The notes under the pieces: model-generated
The model's database searches: none
Told to the model about the DNA's origin: nothing
What the model saw: only the letters and a program-made list of their open reading frames with translations
Translations under genes and position numbers: made by a program
Shown here: positions 36,983-46,967 of the stretch, one piece after another
Layout of the letters: each line of letters begins with the position of its first letter
Position numbering within the stretch: position 1 is the stretch's first letter
Source: Mixta theicola
GTDB lineage: Bacteria; Pseudomonadota; Gammaproteobacteria; Enterobacterales; Enterobacteriaceae
NCBI RefSeq assembly: GCF_002895925.1
Contig: NZ_NWUO01000003.1
Location: 62,001 to 126,000, forward strand
Length of the DNA: 64,000 nucleotides
Direction: 5' to 3'

Positions 36983-37576
36983 TATCCCTTCCTGTTGTTA
37001 TTACTGTTATTCACGCGTGTGGCGTCCGCAGAATCATTATTGGTTCTCGGCGATAGCCTGAGCGCCGGTTATCGCATGTCTGCCAGTCAGGCCTGGCCAG
37101 CCCTGCTGGATAAAAAATGGCAGCAGCAGCCAGAGGTGATCAACGGCAGCATTAGCGGCGATACCGCCGCACAGGGGCTGGCGCGCCTGCCTGCGCTGCT
37201 GCAACAGCACCATCCTCGCTGGGTATTGATCGAGCTGGGCGCTAATGATGGCCTGCGCGGTTTTCCGCCGCAAAACATTGAGCAGGACTTAAGTAAAATC
37301 ATCAGCACGATTCAGGCGGCTGACGCGAAACCTCTGCTGATGCAGATCCGTCTGCCGACAAACTATGGCCGCCGCTATAACGAGGCTTTCAGTAATATCT
37401 ATACCAGACTGGCGCAGCAGTACAATATTCCGCTGGTGCCCTTCTTTATGGAACAGGTTTATCTTAAACCACGCTGGATGCAGCAGGATGGTCTTCATCC
37501 CGCGCCGGATGCGCAGGCTTTTATTACCGATCTGATGGATCAACAACTGGCTCCCTTAGTTAAACATGAGCAATAA
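36953..37576 (+). CDS. tesA: acyl-CoA thioesterase I / protease I / lysophospholipase L1
   Basis: Periplasmic SGNH hydrolase of 207 residues that cleaves acyl-CoA, lysophospholipid and some peptide esters. The ATG at 36953 gives MNFNNVFRWHYPFLLLLLLF, a signal peptide cut near VASA. Blocks: LVLGDSLSAGYRMS with the nucleophile Ser, SGDT, GANDGLR, and DGLHP with the catalytic Asp and His. The open frame back to 36557 is antisense to ybbA. TesA overlaps ybbA by 30 nt at divergent 5' ends and ybbO by 11 nt. Confidence 0.96.
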   Translation: MNFNNVFRWHYPFLLLLLLFTRVASAESLLVLGDSLSAGYRMSASQAWPALLDKKWQQQPEVINGSISGDTAAQGLARLPALLQQHHPRWVLIELGANDGLRGFPPQNIEQDLSKIISTIQAADAKPLLMQIRLPTNYGRRYNEAFSNIYTRLAQQYNIPLVPFFMEQVYLKPRWMQQDGLHPAPDAQAFITDLMDQQLAPLVKHEQ

Positions 37577-38378
37577 ACGGCACAGTGGCCACGGACGTAA
37601 AGTTATGCAAAAAAACGTATTAATTACCGGCTGCTCCAGCGGTATCGGGTTGGTCGCCGCCAACGATCTTTTAATGCGCGGCTATCGCGTGCTGGCCGCC
37701 TGCCGCAAACAGGAGGATGTGGCACGAATGAACGCATTGGGATTTACCGGGATTCAGCTCGATCTCGACGATGCGCAGAGCGTGGCCCAGGCGGCAGAGC
37801 AGGTTATTTCCCTGACCGGCAATTACTTGTATGGCCTGTTTAATAATGCCGGATATGGCGTTTACGGCCCGCTGGAAACCCTGTCGCGTCAGCAGCTGGA
37901 ACAACAGTTTGCCAGCAACCTGTTCGGCACCCACCAGCTGACTATGCTGCTGCTGCCTGCCCTGCGCGCCAGCGGTGACGCGCGTATTATTAATACCAGT
38001 TCGGTGATGGGCCTGATCGCCACGCCGGGGCGCGGTGCCTATGCCGCCAGTAAATATGCGCTGGAGGCCTGGGCCGATGCCCTGCGTATGGAGCTACACG
38101 GCAGCGGCGTTCGCGTCAGCCTGATAGAGCCCGGCCCTATCCATACGCGCTTTACCGACAACGTAAACCAGACACAGCAGGAGAAACCGGTTAAAAATCC
38201 TGGCATTGCGGCACGCTTTACGCTGCCGCCGGAAGCGATACTGCCTAAGCTGCGTCACGCACTGGAGAGCCGCCATCCGCGCCTGCGTTATCCTGTGACG
38301 CTGGTCGCGCATGCGATGAGTTGGCTGCGGCGCTTGCTGCCGGGTTGGATACTGGATCGCATTTTACGCGGCAACTAA
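37566..38378 (+). CDS. ybbO: short-chain dehydrogenase YbbO
   Basis: An SDR-family NADP-dependent aldehyde reductase-like protein of 270 residues. The cofactor motif TGCSSGIG follows a 12-residue lead, NNAGYG and YAASKYALE (Tyr and Lys of the active site) are present. E. coli YbbO (269 residues) has the same early extension before MQKSVLITG, supporting the ATG at 37566 over the one at 37605. It overlaps the tesA stop by 11 nt. Reported activity is on aliphatic aldehydes; the true role is unclear. Confidence 0.92.
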   Translation: MSNKRHSGHGRKVMQKNVLITGCSSGIGLVAANDLLMRGYRVLAACRKQEDVARMNALGFTGIQLDLDDAQSVAQAAEQVISLTGNYLYGLFNNAGYGVYGPLETLSRQQLEQQFASNLFGTHQLTMLLLPALRASGDARIINTSSVMGLIATPGRGAYAASKYALEAWADALRMELHGSGVRVSLIEPGPIHTRFTDNVNQTQQEKPVKNPGIAARFTLPPEAILPKLRHALESRHPRLRYPVTLVAHAMSWLRRLLPGWILDRILRGN

Positions 38379-38458
38379 CGCGGCAGCGCAAATTTGGCTT
38401 GAAGCCGAAGGCAACGCCCCAATATCGTAACAAAGTCATCAGACAAAGAGACGCTTAC

Positions 38459-39316
38459 ATGTCATTACACGCTTCGATTATTGATATTAACGAATCAAAC
38501 CTGCAGCAGACGCTGGAACAGTCTATGACGGTGCCGGTCCTGTTCTATTTCTGGTCCGAACGCAGCCAGCACTGCCAGCAACTCACGCCGGTGCTGGAGC
38601 GGCTGGCGCAGGAATACGCCGGGCAGTTCGTGCTGGCGAAGCTCGACTGTGATAATGAGCCGATGGTCGCTTCGCAGTTCGGCCTGCGCGCCATTCCCAC
38701 GGTTTATCTGTTCCAGAATGGTCAGCCGGTCGATGGCTTCCAGGGACCGCAGCCGGAAGAGGCTATTCGCGCCCTGCTGCAAAAAGTGCTGCCGCGCGAA
38801 GAGGAACTGAAGGCGCAGCAGGCTATCGAGCTGGTGCAGCAGGGAAAACCGCTGGACGCGCTTCCGCTGCTGAAAGAGGCCTGGCAGCTAAGCAATCAGT
38901 CCAGCGACATCGGCTTTTTGCTGGCTGAAGTATTGATTTCCCTTAACCGCAGCGATGAGGCGGAAGGCGTGCTGAAAGTCGTGCCGCTGCAGGATCAGGA
39001 TACCCGCTATCAGGGTCTGATAGCCCAGATCGATCTGCTGAGGCAGGCCGCGGATACCCCGGAAATCCAGCAGCTCCAGCAGCAGCTGGAAAGCGATCCG
39101 CAGAATGCCGAACTGGCAAGCAAACTGGCGCTGCAGCTGCATCAGGTTGGCCGCAACGAAGAGGCGCTGGAGCTGCTTTACCGTTTTTTAAAGAGTGATC
39201 TTAACGCCGCCGACGGCCAGGCGCGTAAAATGCTGCAGGAAATTCTGGCAGCGCTCGGTACCGGCGATGCGCTGGCGGCAAAATATCGTCGCCTGTTATA
39301 CTCCCTGCTCTACTAA
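38459..39316 (+). CDS. cnoX: chaperedoxin CnoX
   Basis: CnoX (YbbN) is a hypochlorite-activated chaperone that also protects proteins from oxidation and works with GroEL and DnaK. The 285-residue product has an N-terminal thioredoxin fold with SQHC in place of CxxC ([13 protein letters not shown]), as in E. coli, and a C-terminal TPR region ([20 protein letters not shown]). The ATG at 38459 matches the known N-terminus [12 protein letters not shown]; the longer open frame overlaps ybbO. Confidence 0.94.
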   Translation: MSLHASIIDINESNLQQTLEQSMTVPVLFYFWSERSQHCQQLTPVLERLAQEYAGQFVLAKLDCDNEPMVASQFGLRAIPTVYLFQNGQPVDGFQGPQPEEAIRALLQKVLPREEELKAQQAIELVQQGKPLDALPLLKEAWQLSNQSSDIGFLLAEVLISLNRSDEAEGVLKVVPLQDQDTRYQGLIAQIDLLRQAADTPEIQQLQQQLESDPQNAELASKLALQLHQVGRNEEALELLYRFLKSDLNAADGQARKMLQEILAALGTGDALAAKYRRLLYSLLY

Positions 39317-39371
39317 TTTCTGCCGACAACGGGCCAGGGTTCGGCCCGTCATAAGACAGTCTGGAGGTTGT

Positions 39372-40289
39372 ATGTTTACTGTGATCCCCGTGCTTATCGT
39401 CGTTGCGCTGATTATCGTCTGGTCAGGCATAAAAATTGTGCCGCAGGGCTATCAGTGGACCGTGGAACGCTTTGGTCGTTATACCAAAACGCTGCAGCCC
39501 GGTTTAAATCTTTTAGTCCCGTTTATGGATCGTGTTGGTCGCAAGATTAATATGATGGAGCAGGTGCTCGACGTTCCTTCCCAGGAAGTGATTTCCAAAG
39601 ATAACGCCAACGTCACCATCGACGCCGTCTGTTTTATTCAGGTGGTCGATCCGGCGCGCGCCGCCTATGAGGTGAGCAATCTTGAACAGGCGATCGTTAA
39701 TCTGACGATGACCAATATCCGTACCGTCCTTGGTTCGATGGAGCTGGATGAAATGCTGTCGCAGCGTGACAGCATTAATACCCGCCTGTTGCATATTGTG
39801 GATGAGGCGACCAACCCCTGGGGCATTAAAGTGACGCGCATAGAAATTCGCGATGTGCGCCCGCCGCAGGAGCTGATCGCTGCCATGAACGCCCAGATGA
39901 AAGCAGAGCGCACCAAGCGAGCCGATATTCTGGCGGCGGAAGGCATTCGACAGGCAGCGATTTTACGTGCCGAAGGGGAAAAACAGTCGGAGATTTTAAA
40001 AGCGGAAGGCGATCGCCAGGCCGCTTTCCTGCAGGCGGAAGCGCGTGAGCGCGCAGCGGAAGCCGAAGCACGCGCAACAAAAATGGTGTCGGAAGCGATT
40101 GCCGCCGGGGATATTCAGGCGGTGAACTATTTTGTCGCGCAGCAATATACCGACGCGCTGCAAAAAATTGGCTCTGCCAATAACAGCAAAGTGGTGCTGA
40201 TGCCGTTGGATGCGACCAGCATTATGGGTTCCATCACCGGTATCAGCGAACTGCTGAACGAAAGCAGGCAGTCGCGGAGCAATAAATAA
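39372..40289 (+). CDS. qmcA: SPFH-domain membrane protease regulator QmcA
   Basis: QmcA (YbbK) is a stomatin/prohibitin-like inner-membrane protein that suppresses effects of htpX ftsH loss. The ATG at 39372 gives 305 residues, the E. coli length, with an N-terminal transmembrane segment, SPFH domain ([20 protein letters not shown]) and a C-terminal coiled coil rich in [18 protein letters not shown]-type repeats. It overlaps ybbJ by one base (TAATG), as expected for the SPFH/NfeD pair. Confidence 0.95.
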   Translation: MFTVIPVLIVVALIIVWSGIKIVPQGYQWTVERFGRYTKTLQPGLNLLVPFMDRVGRKINMMEQVLDVPSQEVISKDNANVTIDAVCFIQVVDPARAAYEVSNLEQAIVNLTMTNIRTVLGSMELDEMLSQRDSINTRLLHIVDEATNPWGIKVTRIEIRDVRPPQELIAAMNAQMKAERTKRADILAAEGIRQAAILRAEGEKQSEILKAEGDRQAAFLQAEARERAAEAEARATKMVSEAIAAGDIQAVNYFVAQQYTDALQKIGSANNSKVVLMPLDATSIMGSITGISELLNESRQSRSNK

Positions 40290-40753
40290 TGTTGGCGGCC
40301 GTTATTAATCATCCCCACTGGTTCTGGTTAACGCTGGGCGGCCTGTTATTGATTGCGGAAATGCTGGGTACCAGCGGCTATCTGCTGTGGAGCGGGCTGG
40401 CGGCGCTGGCGGTAGGATTAATACGCTGGCTGCTGCCTTTTTCGTGGGAAACGCAGGGGATACTGTTCGCGCTGCTCACGTTACTCGCCGCCTTTCTCTG
40501 GTATCGCTGGCTGGCGCTGCGCCAAAAACAGCCCGGCATGCTGCTTAACCAGCGCGGTATGCAGATGACCGGTATGCAGCTGACGCTGGATGGAGATTTG
40601 GTTAACGGGCTGGGCCATGTTCGCGTCGGTGACAGCAGCTGGCGCGTGCAGGCCGACAGCGATCTGCCTGCCGGTACGCGTGTGGTGGTGATCTGCGTGG
40701 AAGGCGTAACCTTACGTATCAGGCCGCAGACACCTGAAAACTCCGGCCAGTAA
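40289..40753 (+). CDS. ybbJ: NfeD-family protein YbbJ
   Basis: A 154-residue inner-membrane NfeD-like protein that partners the SPFH protein QmcA. Several hydrophobic segments occupy the first 75 residues ([18 protein letters not shown]), followed by a soluble OB-like domain ([20 protein letters not shown]) characteristic of NfeD. The start is on the last base of the qmcA stop. The convergent cueR gene ends 33 nt downstream. Confidence 0.92.
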   Translation: MLAAVINHPHWFWLTLGGLLLIAEMLGTSGYLLWSGLAALAVGLIRWLLPFSWETQGILFALLTLLAAFLWYRWLALRQKQPGMLLNQRGMQMTGMQLTLDGDLVNGLGHVRVGDSSWRVQADSDLPAGTRVVVICVEGVTLRIRPQTPENSGQ

Positions 40754-40786
40754 TTTTTTCCTGGGACGAATTGCCCTGTTCAGGCC

Positions 40787-41194
40787 CTATTTTTTTGTGC
40801 GATGGCAGCAGCCGGCAAGATTATCGATAATCGGGCAATCGGCGCTCTCATCGCCAGGACAAACTTCCGCCAGCGCCAGCAGCCGTTCCCGCATGGCATT
40901 AAGCTCATTAATGTGCGCTTCGATTTCCTTAACTTTCTGCAGCGTGCGCCTTTTGACATCAGCGCTGTGACGCGCCGGATCGTTAAACAGCTGCACCAGT
41001 TCACGGCACTCATCAAGAGTAAAACCTACCTGCCGCGCCTGCCGCAGCAGCGTGAGCTCTTCCAGATGGCGAGCCGTGTAGCTGCGGTAGCCGTTTTCGC
41101 TACGCAGCGGCGGCGTTACCAGCCCTTTCTCTTCATAAAAGCGGATCGCCTTGCTGGTTAAGCCGGTTCTTTTTGCCACATCGCTAATATTCAT
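40787..41194 (-). CDS. cueR: copper-responsive MerR-family activator CueR
   Basis: CueR senses Cu(I) and activates copA and cueO. The ATG at 41194 gives 135 residues, the E. coli length; the frame open to 41245 has no family-like residues before [12 protein letters not shown]. The MerR helix-turn-helix ([14 protein letters not shown]) is N-terminal, and the metal-loop cysteines lie in [14 protein letters not shown] (Cys-x7-Cys). A terminal CCHRTKK is also present. It is divergent from copA, with the CueR operator between. Confidence 0.95.
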   Translation of the reverse strand: MNISDVAKRTGLTSKAIRFYEEKGLVTPPLRSENGYRSYTARHLEELTLLRQARQVGFTLDECRELVQLFNDPARHSADVKRRTLQKVKEIEAHINELNAMRERLLALAEVCPGDESADCPIIDNLAGCCHRTKK

Positions 41195-41307
41195 CCTATC
41201 CCCCTTTACGCTATTGCTGGCAGGATAACGCTGATTCGCCATCATGGGTGCAGGTAAATAGGGTTAAACCGGCTTTTCCCACACAAAATAATCAGCAGGT
41301 TAAAAAC

Positions 41308-41338
41308 TTGACCTTTCCCTTAATGGAAGGTTTAAGCT
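41308..41338 (+). promoter_or_regulatory. CueR-controlled copA promoter
   Basis: A -35 TTGACC (41308-41313) and a -10 TAAGCT (41333-41338) are 19 bp apart, the over-long spacing of MerR-type promoters. Between them lies the dyad ACCTTTCC-N6-GGAAGGTT. It closely matches E. coli PcopA. CueR-Cu(I) would twist the DNA to allow copA transcription. Confidence 0.9.
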
Positions 41339-41384
41339 TATAGCTCCGATAATTTATCGTGCCTGAAGAGTAAGGAGAAACCTT

Positions 41385-43970
41385 ATGTCACATACCACCC
41401 TTTTAGCGCTGGACGGCCTCACCTGCGGCCACTGCGTTAAACGCGTAAAAGAGGCGCTGGAGCAGCGTCAGGATGTTCAGCAAGCGGATGTTTCGCTGAA
41501 CGAGGCGCGGGTAACCGGCGATGCCGCAGCAGAGGCGCTGATCGCCACCGTTGAGCAGGCAGGCTACCACGCCAGTCTGCAGGATAATAGCTCCCCAAAG
41601 CCTGAACCGCTGCCAGCATCAGAAAACCAGCTGGCAGCGGATAATGTATCGACTCCCGCTCAGGCCGATGCCGCAGCGGAGCATTCACGTCCTGCAACCA
41701 AAGCCGACGCCGCAGCGGATAACGCGGCGCTTTCGACCCAGGCTGATGACGCCGCAGAAAATTATCAGCTGCTGATCGACGGCATGAGCTGCGCCAGCTG
41801 CGTTAGCCGGGTGGAAAAGGCGCTGGCGCAGGTCGAAGGGGTACAGCAGGCGCGCGTCAACCTTGCCGAGCGCAGCGCCCTGGTGATTGGCTCTGTACAG
41901 CCGGATGCGCTGGTGGCCGCCGTAACGGCAGCGGGCTACGGCGCTGAAGTGATTGGCGACGAGAGCGAACGGCGTGAAAAGCAGCAGCTCAGCGCCCGAC
42001 AGGCGATGCGGCGCTTTAGCTGGCAGTCTGCGCTGGCGCTGGCGCTCGGCGTGCCGCTGATGATTTACGGACTGTTTGGCGACAATATGATGCTGACCGC
42101 CAGCAATCGCAGCGGCTGGCTGGTAATCGGCGTGTTGACGCTGCTGGTGATGATCGTCGCAGGCGGACATTTTTATCGCAGCGCGTGGCGCAGTTTGCTG
42201 AACCGCTCCGCCACGATGGATACGCTGGTCGCGCTGGGCACGCTGGCCGCCTGGCTCTACTCTATCAGCGTCAATCTGTGGCCGGAATTTTTCCCGGTCG
42301 CCGCGCGTCATCTTTATTACGAAGCCAGCGCGATGATTATCGGCCTGATTAATTTGGGCCATGCGCTGGAACAGCGGGCGCGTCAGCGTTCATCAAAAGC
42401 GCTGGAACGACTGCTGGATTTAACCCCCGCCACGGCACGCGTTATCACCGCTGACGGCGAAAAAACCGTGGCGTTAAGCGATGTGCAGCTGGGGATGGTG
42501 TTAAGGCTGGTGACCGGCGATCGCGTTCCGGTTGACGGCGCTGTCACCGCAGGCGAAGCCTGGCTGGATGAGTCCATGCTGACCGGTGAACCTCTGCCGC
42601 AGCATAAGGAAGAGGGTAAAGCCTTACATGCGGGTACGCTGGTGCAGGACGGCAGCGTTCTGTTCCGCGCCAGCGCTATCGGTAAAAACACCACGCTGTC
42701 GCGCATTATTCAGCTGGTGCGTCAGGCGCAAAGCAGCAAACCGGCAATCGGGCAGCTGGCGGATCGCATCTCCGCGGTGTTTGTTCCGGTGGTGGTGCTG
42801 ATCGCGCTGCTCAGCGCCGCCGTCTGGTATTTCATCGGCCCGCAGCCTTCGCTGGTCTATATGCTGGTGATCGCCACCACCGTGCTGATTATCGCCTGTC
42901 CCTGTGCGTTAGGGCTGGCAACGCCAATGTCGATCATCGCGGGCGTTGGACGTGCGGCGGAGTTTGGCGTACTGGTGCGCGATGCCGATGCGCTACAGCG
43001 CGCCAGCGAACTGGATACGCTGGTATTTGATAAAACCGGGACGCTGACGCAGGGCGCGCCGCAGGTCGATCGGGTCATCGCCTTTAACGGCTTTAGCGAA
43101 GCACAGGTTTTACGCTGGGCGGCGGCGCTGGAACAGGGTTCCAGCCATCCCCTGGCGAAAGCGATTCGCGATCGCGCCGGTGAAATGGCCCTGCCGGAAA
43201 GCAGCCAGTTTCGCACCCTGCGCGGTATGGGCGTTAGCGCTCAGCTGGAAGGCAAACCGATGCTGCTGGGAAACGCCGCCTTACTGACGCAGCAGCAGAT
43301 TGAGGCAGAACAGGCCGTATCGCTGGCCGATGAGCAGGCGGCCAACGGCGCGACGCCGGTATTTCTGGCGGTGGCGGGCAAGCTGGCGGGCCTGCTGGCC
43401 ATCCGCGATCCGTTGCGTAAAGAGAGCGTTAGCGCGCTGCAGCGCCTGCACGGGCTGGGCTATCAGCTGATCATGCTGACCGGAGATAATGAAATCACCG
43501 CCAACGCCATTGCGCGCGAGGCCGGGCTGGATCGGGTGATTGCGGGCGTATTGCCGGACGGCAAAGCGGCGGCGATTATTCAGCTGCAGCAGGCGGGCCG
43601 TAAAGTGGCGATGGTCGGCGACGGCATTAACGATGCCCCCGCGCTGGCTCAGGCCAACGTCGGTATAGCCATGGGCGGCGGCAGCGATGTGGCGATCGAA
43701 ACCGCCGCCATTACGCTGATGCGTCACGATCTTCACAGCGTGGTCGATGCCCTGGCGATTGCCAAAGCCACGCTGCGTAATATGAAGCAGAATCTGCTGG
43801 GCGCATTTATCTACAATTCGCTGGCGATTCCTGTCGCCGCAGGCGTTCTCTGGCCGCTAACCGGCACCCTGCTCAGCCCGGTGATCGCCGGCGCGGCAAT
43901 GGCGCTTTCCTCGATTACCGTCGTCAGCAATGCCAACCGGCTGTTGCGCTATCAGCCACCCGGACAATAA
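41385..43970 (+). CDS. copA: Cu(I)-exporting P-type ATPase CopA
   Basis: CopA pumps Cu(I) to the periplasm. At 861 residues it is longer than E. coli CopA (834). Two N-terminal heavy-metal domains carry Cys14/Cys17 (GLTCGHC) and Cys136/Cys139 (GMSCASC). The transmembrane CPC motif is at 505-507, the phosphorylated Asp549 in DKTGT, and the [10 protein letters not shown] hinge is near the C-terminus. The linker between the metal domains holds a 13-residue repeat (see repeat entry). Control is by CueR from the promoter just upstream. Confidence 0.96.
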   Translation: MSHTTLLALDGLTCGHCVKRVKEALEQRQDVQQADVSLNEARVTGDAAAEALIATVEQAGYHASLQDNSSPKPEPLPASENQLAADNVSTPAQADAAAEHSRPATKADAAADNAALSTQADDAAENYQLLIDGMSCASCVSRVEKALAQVEGVQQARVNLAERSALVIGSVQPDALVAAVTAAGYGAEVIGDESERREKQQLSARQAMRRFSWQSALALALGVPLMIYGLFGDNMMLTASNRSGWLVIGVLTLLVMIVAGGHFYRSAWRSLLNRSATMDTLVALGTLAAWLYSISVNLWPEFFPVAARHLYYEASAMIIGLINLGHALEQRARQRSSKALERLLDLTPATARVITADGEKTVALSDVQLGMVLRLVTGDRVPVDGAVTAGEAWLDESMLTGEPLPQHKEEGKALHAGTLVQDGSVLFRASAIGKNTTLSRIIQLVRQAQSSKPAIGQLADRISAVFVPVVVLIALLSAAVWYFIGPQPSLVYMLVIATTVLIIACPCALGLATPMSIIAGVGRAAEFGVLVRDADALQRASELDTLVFDKTGTLTQGAPQVDRVIAFNGFSEAQVLRWAAALEQGSSHPLAKAIRDRAGEMALPESSQFRTLRGMGVSAQLEGKPMLLGNAALLTQQQIEAEQAVSLADEQAANGATPVFLAVAGKLAGLLAIRDPLRKESVSALQRLHGLGYQLIMLTGDNEITANAIAREAGLDRVIAGVLPDGKAAAIIQLQQAGRKVAMVGDGINDAPALAQANVGIAMGGGSDVAIETAAITLMRHDLHSVVDALAIAKATLRNMKQNLLGAFIYNSLAIPVAAGVLWPLTGTLLSPVIAGAAMALSSITVVSNANRLLRYQPPGQ
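41661..41762 (+). repeat. copA: 39-bp-period repeat in the CopA interdomain linker
   Basis: Residues 93-100 (QADAAAEH), 106-113 (KADAAADN) and 119-126 (QADDAAEN) recur at exactly 13-residue spacing, i.e. 39 bp, between the two metal-binding domains. The DNA copies at 41661, 41700 and 41739 are similar but not identical. This probably arose by tandem duplication and could account for much of the extra length over E. coli CopA. Confidence 0.8.
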
Positions 43971-44096
43971 GCGCGCAACGCGGAACTATCCATCCTCCAG
44001 GCGCTGACTACCTGAACGGAAGTCAGCGCTTTCACCTGTTCATCGGTAAATGAAACCGCTAGCATGGGGAGTTTACTGGCGGCAAAGGGTGAAAGA

Positions 44097-44900
44097 ATGG
44101 ATAGATGGCGGCACAACCTGACCATGCTGTTGCGCATGCTGGTCCCGAAGCATTACCGTTGGCCAGCCACGGATGTCTGGCTGCCAGGCAAGCGTCAGCT
44201 GCATCTGGTCGGCAGTATCCATATGGGCACCCGCAATATGATGCCGCTGCCGCCGGAACTGCTGGAGCGTCTGGAAAAGGCGGATGCTTTGATTGTGGAA
44301 GCGGATATTACCGGCAGCGCCTCACCTTTCACCTACAGCGAACCGCAGCCGCCGCTGGCGGAAAGAGTGGATGCCACTACCCTGCAGCAGTTGAACCGTC
44401 TGTGCGATGAGTTGAACCTTAATCTGGCACAGCTTGAAGCGTTACCTTTATGGCAAATCGCGCTGACGCTTCAGGCGCAACAGGCGCAGCGGCTGGGTCT
44501 ACGTCCCGACTACGGCATCGATTATCAACTGTTGCAGGCGGCGCATGCGCAGGGGCGACGCATTATTGAACTGGAAGGCGCTGGCGAGCAGCTCGATATT
44601 CTTAAAACCCTGCCGGAAAACGGTCAGTCGCTGCTGGCCGATACGCTGGAACACTGGCATACCAATGCTCGCCTGTTGCAAACCATGATTAGCTGGTGGC
44701 TGGAAAAGCCGCCGCCGCAGAGCCGAACGGCATTGCCGACCACCTTCAGCACCGAGCTAAACGATCTGCTGATGAGCCAGCGCAACCAACGCTGGAATAC
44801 GCTGTTGCGCGATCTGCCGCCGGGACGTTATGTTGTGGCGGTTGGCGCGCTGCACCTGTACGGCGAGGGTAATTTGCCAGAGCTGCTAAGGCGCAGATAA
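44097..44900 (+). CDS. ybaP: TraB/GumN family protein YbaP
   Basis: A 267-residue protein of the TraB (GumN/Tiki-like) family, close to E. coli YbaP (264). Diagnostic conserved segments are HLVGSIHMGTRNM near residue 36, EADIT and the C-terminal PPGRYVVAVGALHLYGEGNL. The GxxH and conserved Glu residues are the putative metal site; function in bacteria is unknown. The ATG at 44097 follows GGTGAAAGA; an earlier start at 44064 is possible. It lies between copA and ybaK, close to the E. coli order. Confidence 0.9.
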   Translation: MDRWRHNLTMLLRMLVPKHYRWPATDVWLPGKRQLHLVGSIHMGTRNMMPLPPELLERLEKADALIVEADITGSASPFTYSEPQPPLAERVDATTLQQLNRLCDELNLNLAQLEALPLWQIALTLQAQQAQRLGLRPDYGIDYQLLQAAHAQGRRIIELEGAGEQLDILKTLPENGQSLLADTLEHWHTNARLLQTMISWWLEKPPPQSRTALPTTFSTELNDLLMSQRNQRWNTLLRDLPPGRYVVAVGALHLYGEGNLPELLRRR

Positions 44901-44946
44901 AAAAAAGGCCAATATTGCTATCGGCCCGTCAAAGAGGAATTTGTTT

Positions 44947-44982
44947 ATGATTTTGGTTATTCATCAGCAACTGAATTACTGA
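44947..44982 (+). other. 11-codon open frame with ribosome-binding site upstream of ybaK
   Basis: ATG to TGA encodes [11 protein letters not shown], preceded by AAGAGGAA at 44931-44938. It ends 85 nt before ybaK. It could be a leader peptide, but there is no attenuator-like run of codons or terminator, so it may be chance. Confidence 0.2.
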
Positions 44983-45067
44983 CGCGAGGCGATTCTCTCT
45001 CAAAGCCTGCGATTTCACCAGCGCTATTTTTCACCAATTTGTAATTTTTCACCGTCAGGAAAAAGCG

Positions 45068-45547
45068 ATGACGCCCGCGATAAAACTGCTGGAAAAGAAA
45101 AAGATCCCTTTTACGCTGCATCCCTATGAGCATGACAGCAACGAAACGCACTTCGGCGATGAGGCGGTGCGTAAGCTTAACCTGAATCCGCAGCAGGTGT
45201 ATAAAACGCTGCTGGTCACGCTTAACGGTGACGGCAAACGGCTGGCCGTCGCGGTCACGCCCGTCGCCAGCCAGCTCGATTTGAAAAAGGTGGCGAAGGC
45301 CCTGGGTGCCAGAAAAGCGGAAATGGCCGATCCGCAGCTGGCTCAGCGCGTTACCGGTTACCTGATTGGCGGCATCAGTCCGCTGGGGCAAAAGAAACGT
45401 CTGCCGACGGTAATCGATACTCAGGCTGCCGCGTTTCCCACCATCTTTATTTCGGGCGGCAAACGCGGCCTGGATATAGAACTGGCGGCCAGCGATCTGG
45501 CTACGCTGTTAGAGGCAAATCTTATGGATATCGCTCGCCGGGATTAG
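45068..45547 (+). CDS. ybaK: Cys-tRNA(Pro)/Cys-tRNA(Cys) deacylase YbaK
   Basis: YbaK is a trans-editing factor that hydrolyses Cys-tRNA(Pro) misformed by prolyl-tRNA synthetase. The 159-residue product has the family signature region ([20 protein letters not shown] with the essential Lys; [27 protein letters not shown]). Its stop overlaps the end of a convergent LysR-type gene by 4 nt. Confidence 0.94.
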   Translation: MTPAIKLLEKKKIPFTLHPYEHDSNETHFGDEAVRKLNLNPQQVYKTLLVTLNGDGKRLAVAVTPVASQLDLKKVAKALGARKAEMADPQLAQRVTGYLIGGISPLGQKKRLPTVIDTQAAAFPTIFISGGKRGLDIELAASDLATLLEANLMDIARRD

Positions 45548-46410
45548 GCGCGCTGCGCGCAGAGCCGATCGATCATCCAGCGCCCTGCCGGTCCTGGCGG
45601 GGTGCGGGTTGACCAGACGGCATCCACCGCAATATTCTGCGGCCAGCCCGCAACCGGCAGCATACGCAATACGCCGTGTCCAAACTGCTCGACCAGCCAG
45701 CGCGGCAGGATCGACCAGCCAAACCCCTGCTCCGCCATCTCCAGCAACAGTAAATAAGAGGGCGCCGACCAAACCTGGCCGCATGAAATATTTTCTCTTA
45801 TGCCAGCCCAGGTGTTCAGCTTTAGCTGTCTGACCGGTGCCAGCTCCGCCTGGCTAACCTGCACCTGAGCGGCAAGCGGATGATCGCGATGAATAAATAC
45901 CGCCATTTGCGCCTGCACCTGTAAACGCGAGGCGGCAATGGTTACGGGTAATGCTGACTGCACGCGGATAACGCCAAGATGGATGCGGTTGTTTTGCAGT
46001 AGCTCAATAACATCTTCGTCCTCTGCAATCATGCATTCGAATTCAATATGCGGATAGCGCGCGGCAAAGCGTTTCAGCAGCTGTTCATGATGATCCGCCT
46101 GCCAGAAATCGGAAATCGCCATGCTGAGACGAGGCTCGACATCATTCGACAGCCGCACCGCCAGTTCATCAAGCCGCTGGCTGGCTGCCAGGATCTCCTG
46201 AACCTGACGCAGCGCCCGCGCTCCCGCCTCGGTCAGTACCGGCTCGCGCCCTGCGCGATGAAACAGCTTAAACCCCAGATCCGCTTCCAGATTCGCAATG
46301 GCGGCGCTAACGGTAGACTGGCTTTTTCCCAGCGCGCGCGCTGCCGCAGAAAAAGAGCCTTTTTCCACCGTCTGAACAAATGCCTGCAAGGATTCCGGTG
46401 AATAACGCAT
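45544..46410 (-). CDS. LysR-type regulator divergent from a PACE efflux gene
   Basis: A 288-residue LysR-type transcriptional regulator with an N-terminal winged helix-turn-helix ([20 protein letters not shown]) and a substrate-binding domain. I use the ATG at 46410, giving [12 protein letters not shown]; the frame extends to 46503, overlapping the PACE gene, and an ATG at 46446 is also possible. It is divergent from and 87 nt from a PACE-family efflux gene, the arrangement seen for aceR/aceI in Acinetobacter, so it probably regulates that pump. The ligand is unknown. Confidence 0.88.
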   Translation of the reverse strand: MRYSPESLQAFVQTVEKGSFSAAARALGKSQSTVSAAIANLEADLGFKLFHRAGREPVLTEAGARALRQVQEILAASQRLDELAVRLSNDVEPRLSMAISDFWQADHHEQLLKRFAARYPHIEFECMIAEDEDVIELLQNNRIHLGVIRVQSALPVTIAASRLQVQAQMAVFIHRDHPLAAQVQVSQAELAPVRQLKLNTWAGIRENISCGQVWSAPSYLLLLEMAEQGFGWSILPRWLVEQFGHGVLRMLPVAGWPQNIAVDAVWSTRTPPGPAGRWMIDRLCAQRA

Positions 46411-46497
46411 CGTTCTATCGCTTTTTTCGATGGGAGATAGTTTCATTCTACCCCAGAGAACGATGAAAATAAGCGCCAGCTTATTTAAGGAGACGTT

Positions 46498-46929
46498 ATG
46501 CATACCCGTTCGTTTAAAGAACGCTTGTTACATGCGGTAGGTTTTGAGGCGTTGGCTATCCTGATAGTTTCACCGCTGGCGGCGGCGGTCATGAACAAAC
46601 CGCTGTTCCAGATGGGCGCGTTGGCCCTGGCGCTTTCAACTATCGCGATGGTGTGGAATATTATTTATAACGCCCTGTTTGACCGGCTGTTTCCGCGCGA
46701 TCGGGTTACGCGCGGGCTGGGGCTGCGCATTATTCATGCCCTTTGCTTCGAAGGCGGCTTTATTATTATCGGCCTGCCGGTGGCGGCGAAGATGCTGGGC
46801 ATCGGGTTGCTACAGGCTTTTATGCTGGAAGTTGGCTTCTTCCTGTTTTTCTTGCCCTATACGGTGGCTTATAACTGGATATGGGACAGACTGCGGGAAA
46901 AATGGCGGACTCCCTGCCATAGCGGATAA
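46498..46929 (+). CDS. PACE family multidrug efflux transporter
   Basis: A 143-residue membrane protein with four predicted transmembrane segments arranged as two similar halves (tandem bacterial transmembrane pair domains): MHTRSFKERLLHAVGFEALA and RGLGLRIIHALCFEGGFIII each contain the signature R-x-x-H-A-x-x-F-E, with the Glu used for proton coupling. PACE pumps export biocides such as chlorhexidine and acriflavine; diamines are likely natural substrates. AAGGAG lies 7 nt before the ATG. Divergent LysR regulator adjacent. Confidence 0.88.
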   Translation: MHTRSFKERLLHAVGFEALAILIVSPLAAAVMNKPLFQMGALALALSTIAMVWNIIYNALFDRLFPRDRVTRGLGLRIIHALCFEGGFIIIGLPVAAKMLGIGLLQAFMLEVGFFLFFLPYTVAYNWIWDRLREKWRTPCHSG

Positions 46930-46932
46930 AAT

Positions 46933-46961
46933 CAGGCCCGCCGACTTAAACGGCGGGCCTG
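46933..46961. terminator. hairpin between the PACE gene and ushA
   Basis: Eleven-pair stem CAGGCCCGCCG/CGGCGGGCCTG with loop ACTTAAA, between two convergent stops (46929 and 46968). It lacks a T run on either side but the stem is very stable. Confidence 0.65.
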
Positions 46962-46967
46962 CTGCTA

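Noticed and set aside
38562-38590. Loss of the thioredoxin CxxC in CnoX as a defect
   Set aside because: E. coli CnoX also has SxxC, so it is a family feature and not a mutation.
46411-46503. N-terminal extension of the LysR-type regulator
   Set aside because: It overlaps the start of the divergent PACE gene and the regulatory region; LysR proteins begin close to the helix-turn-helix.
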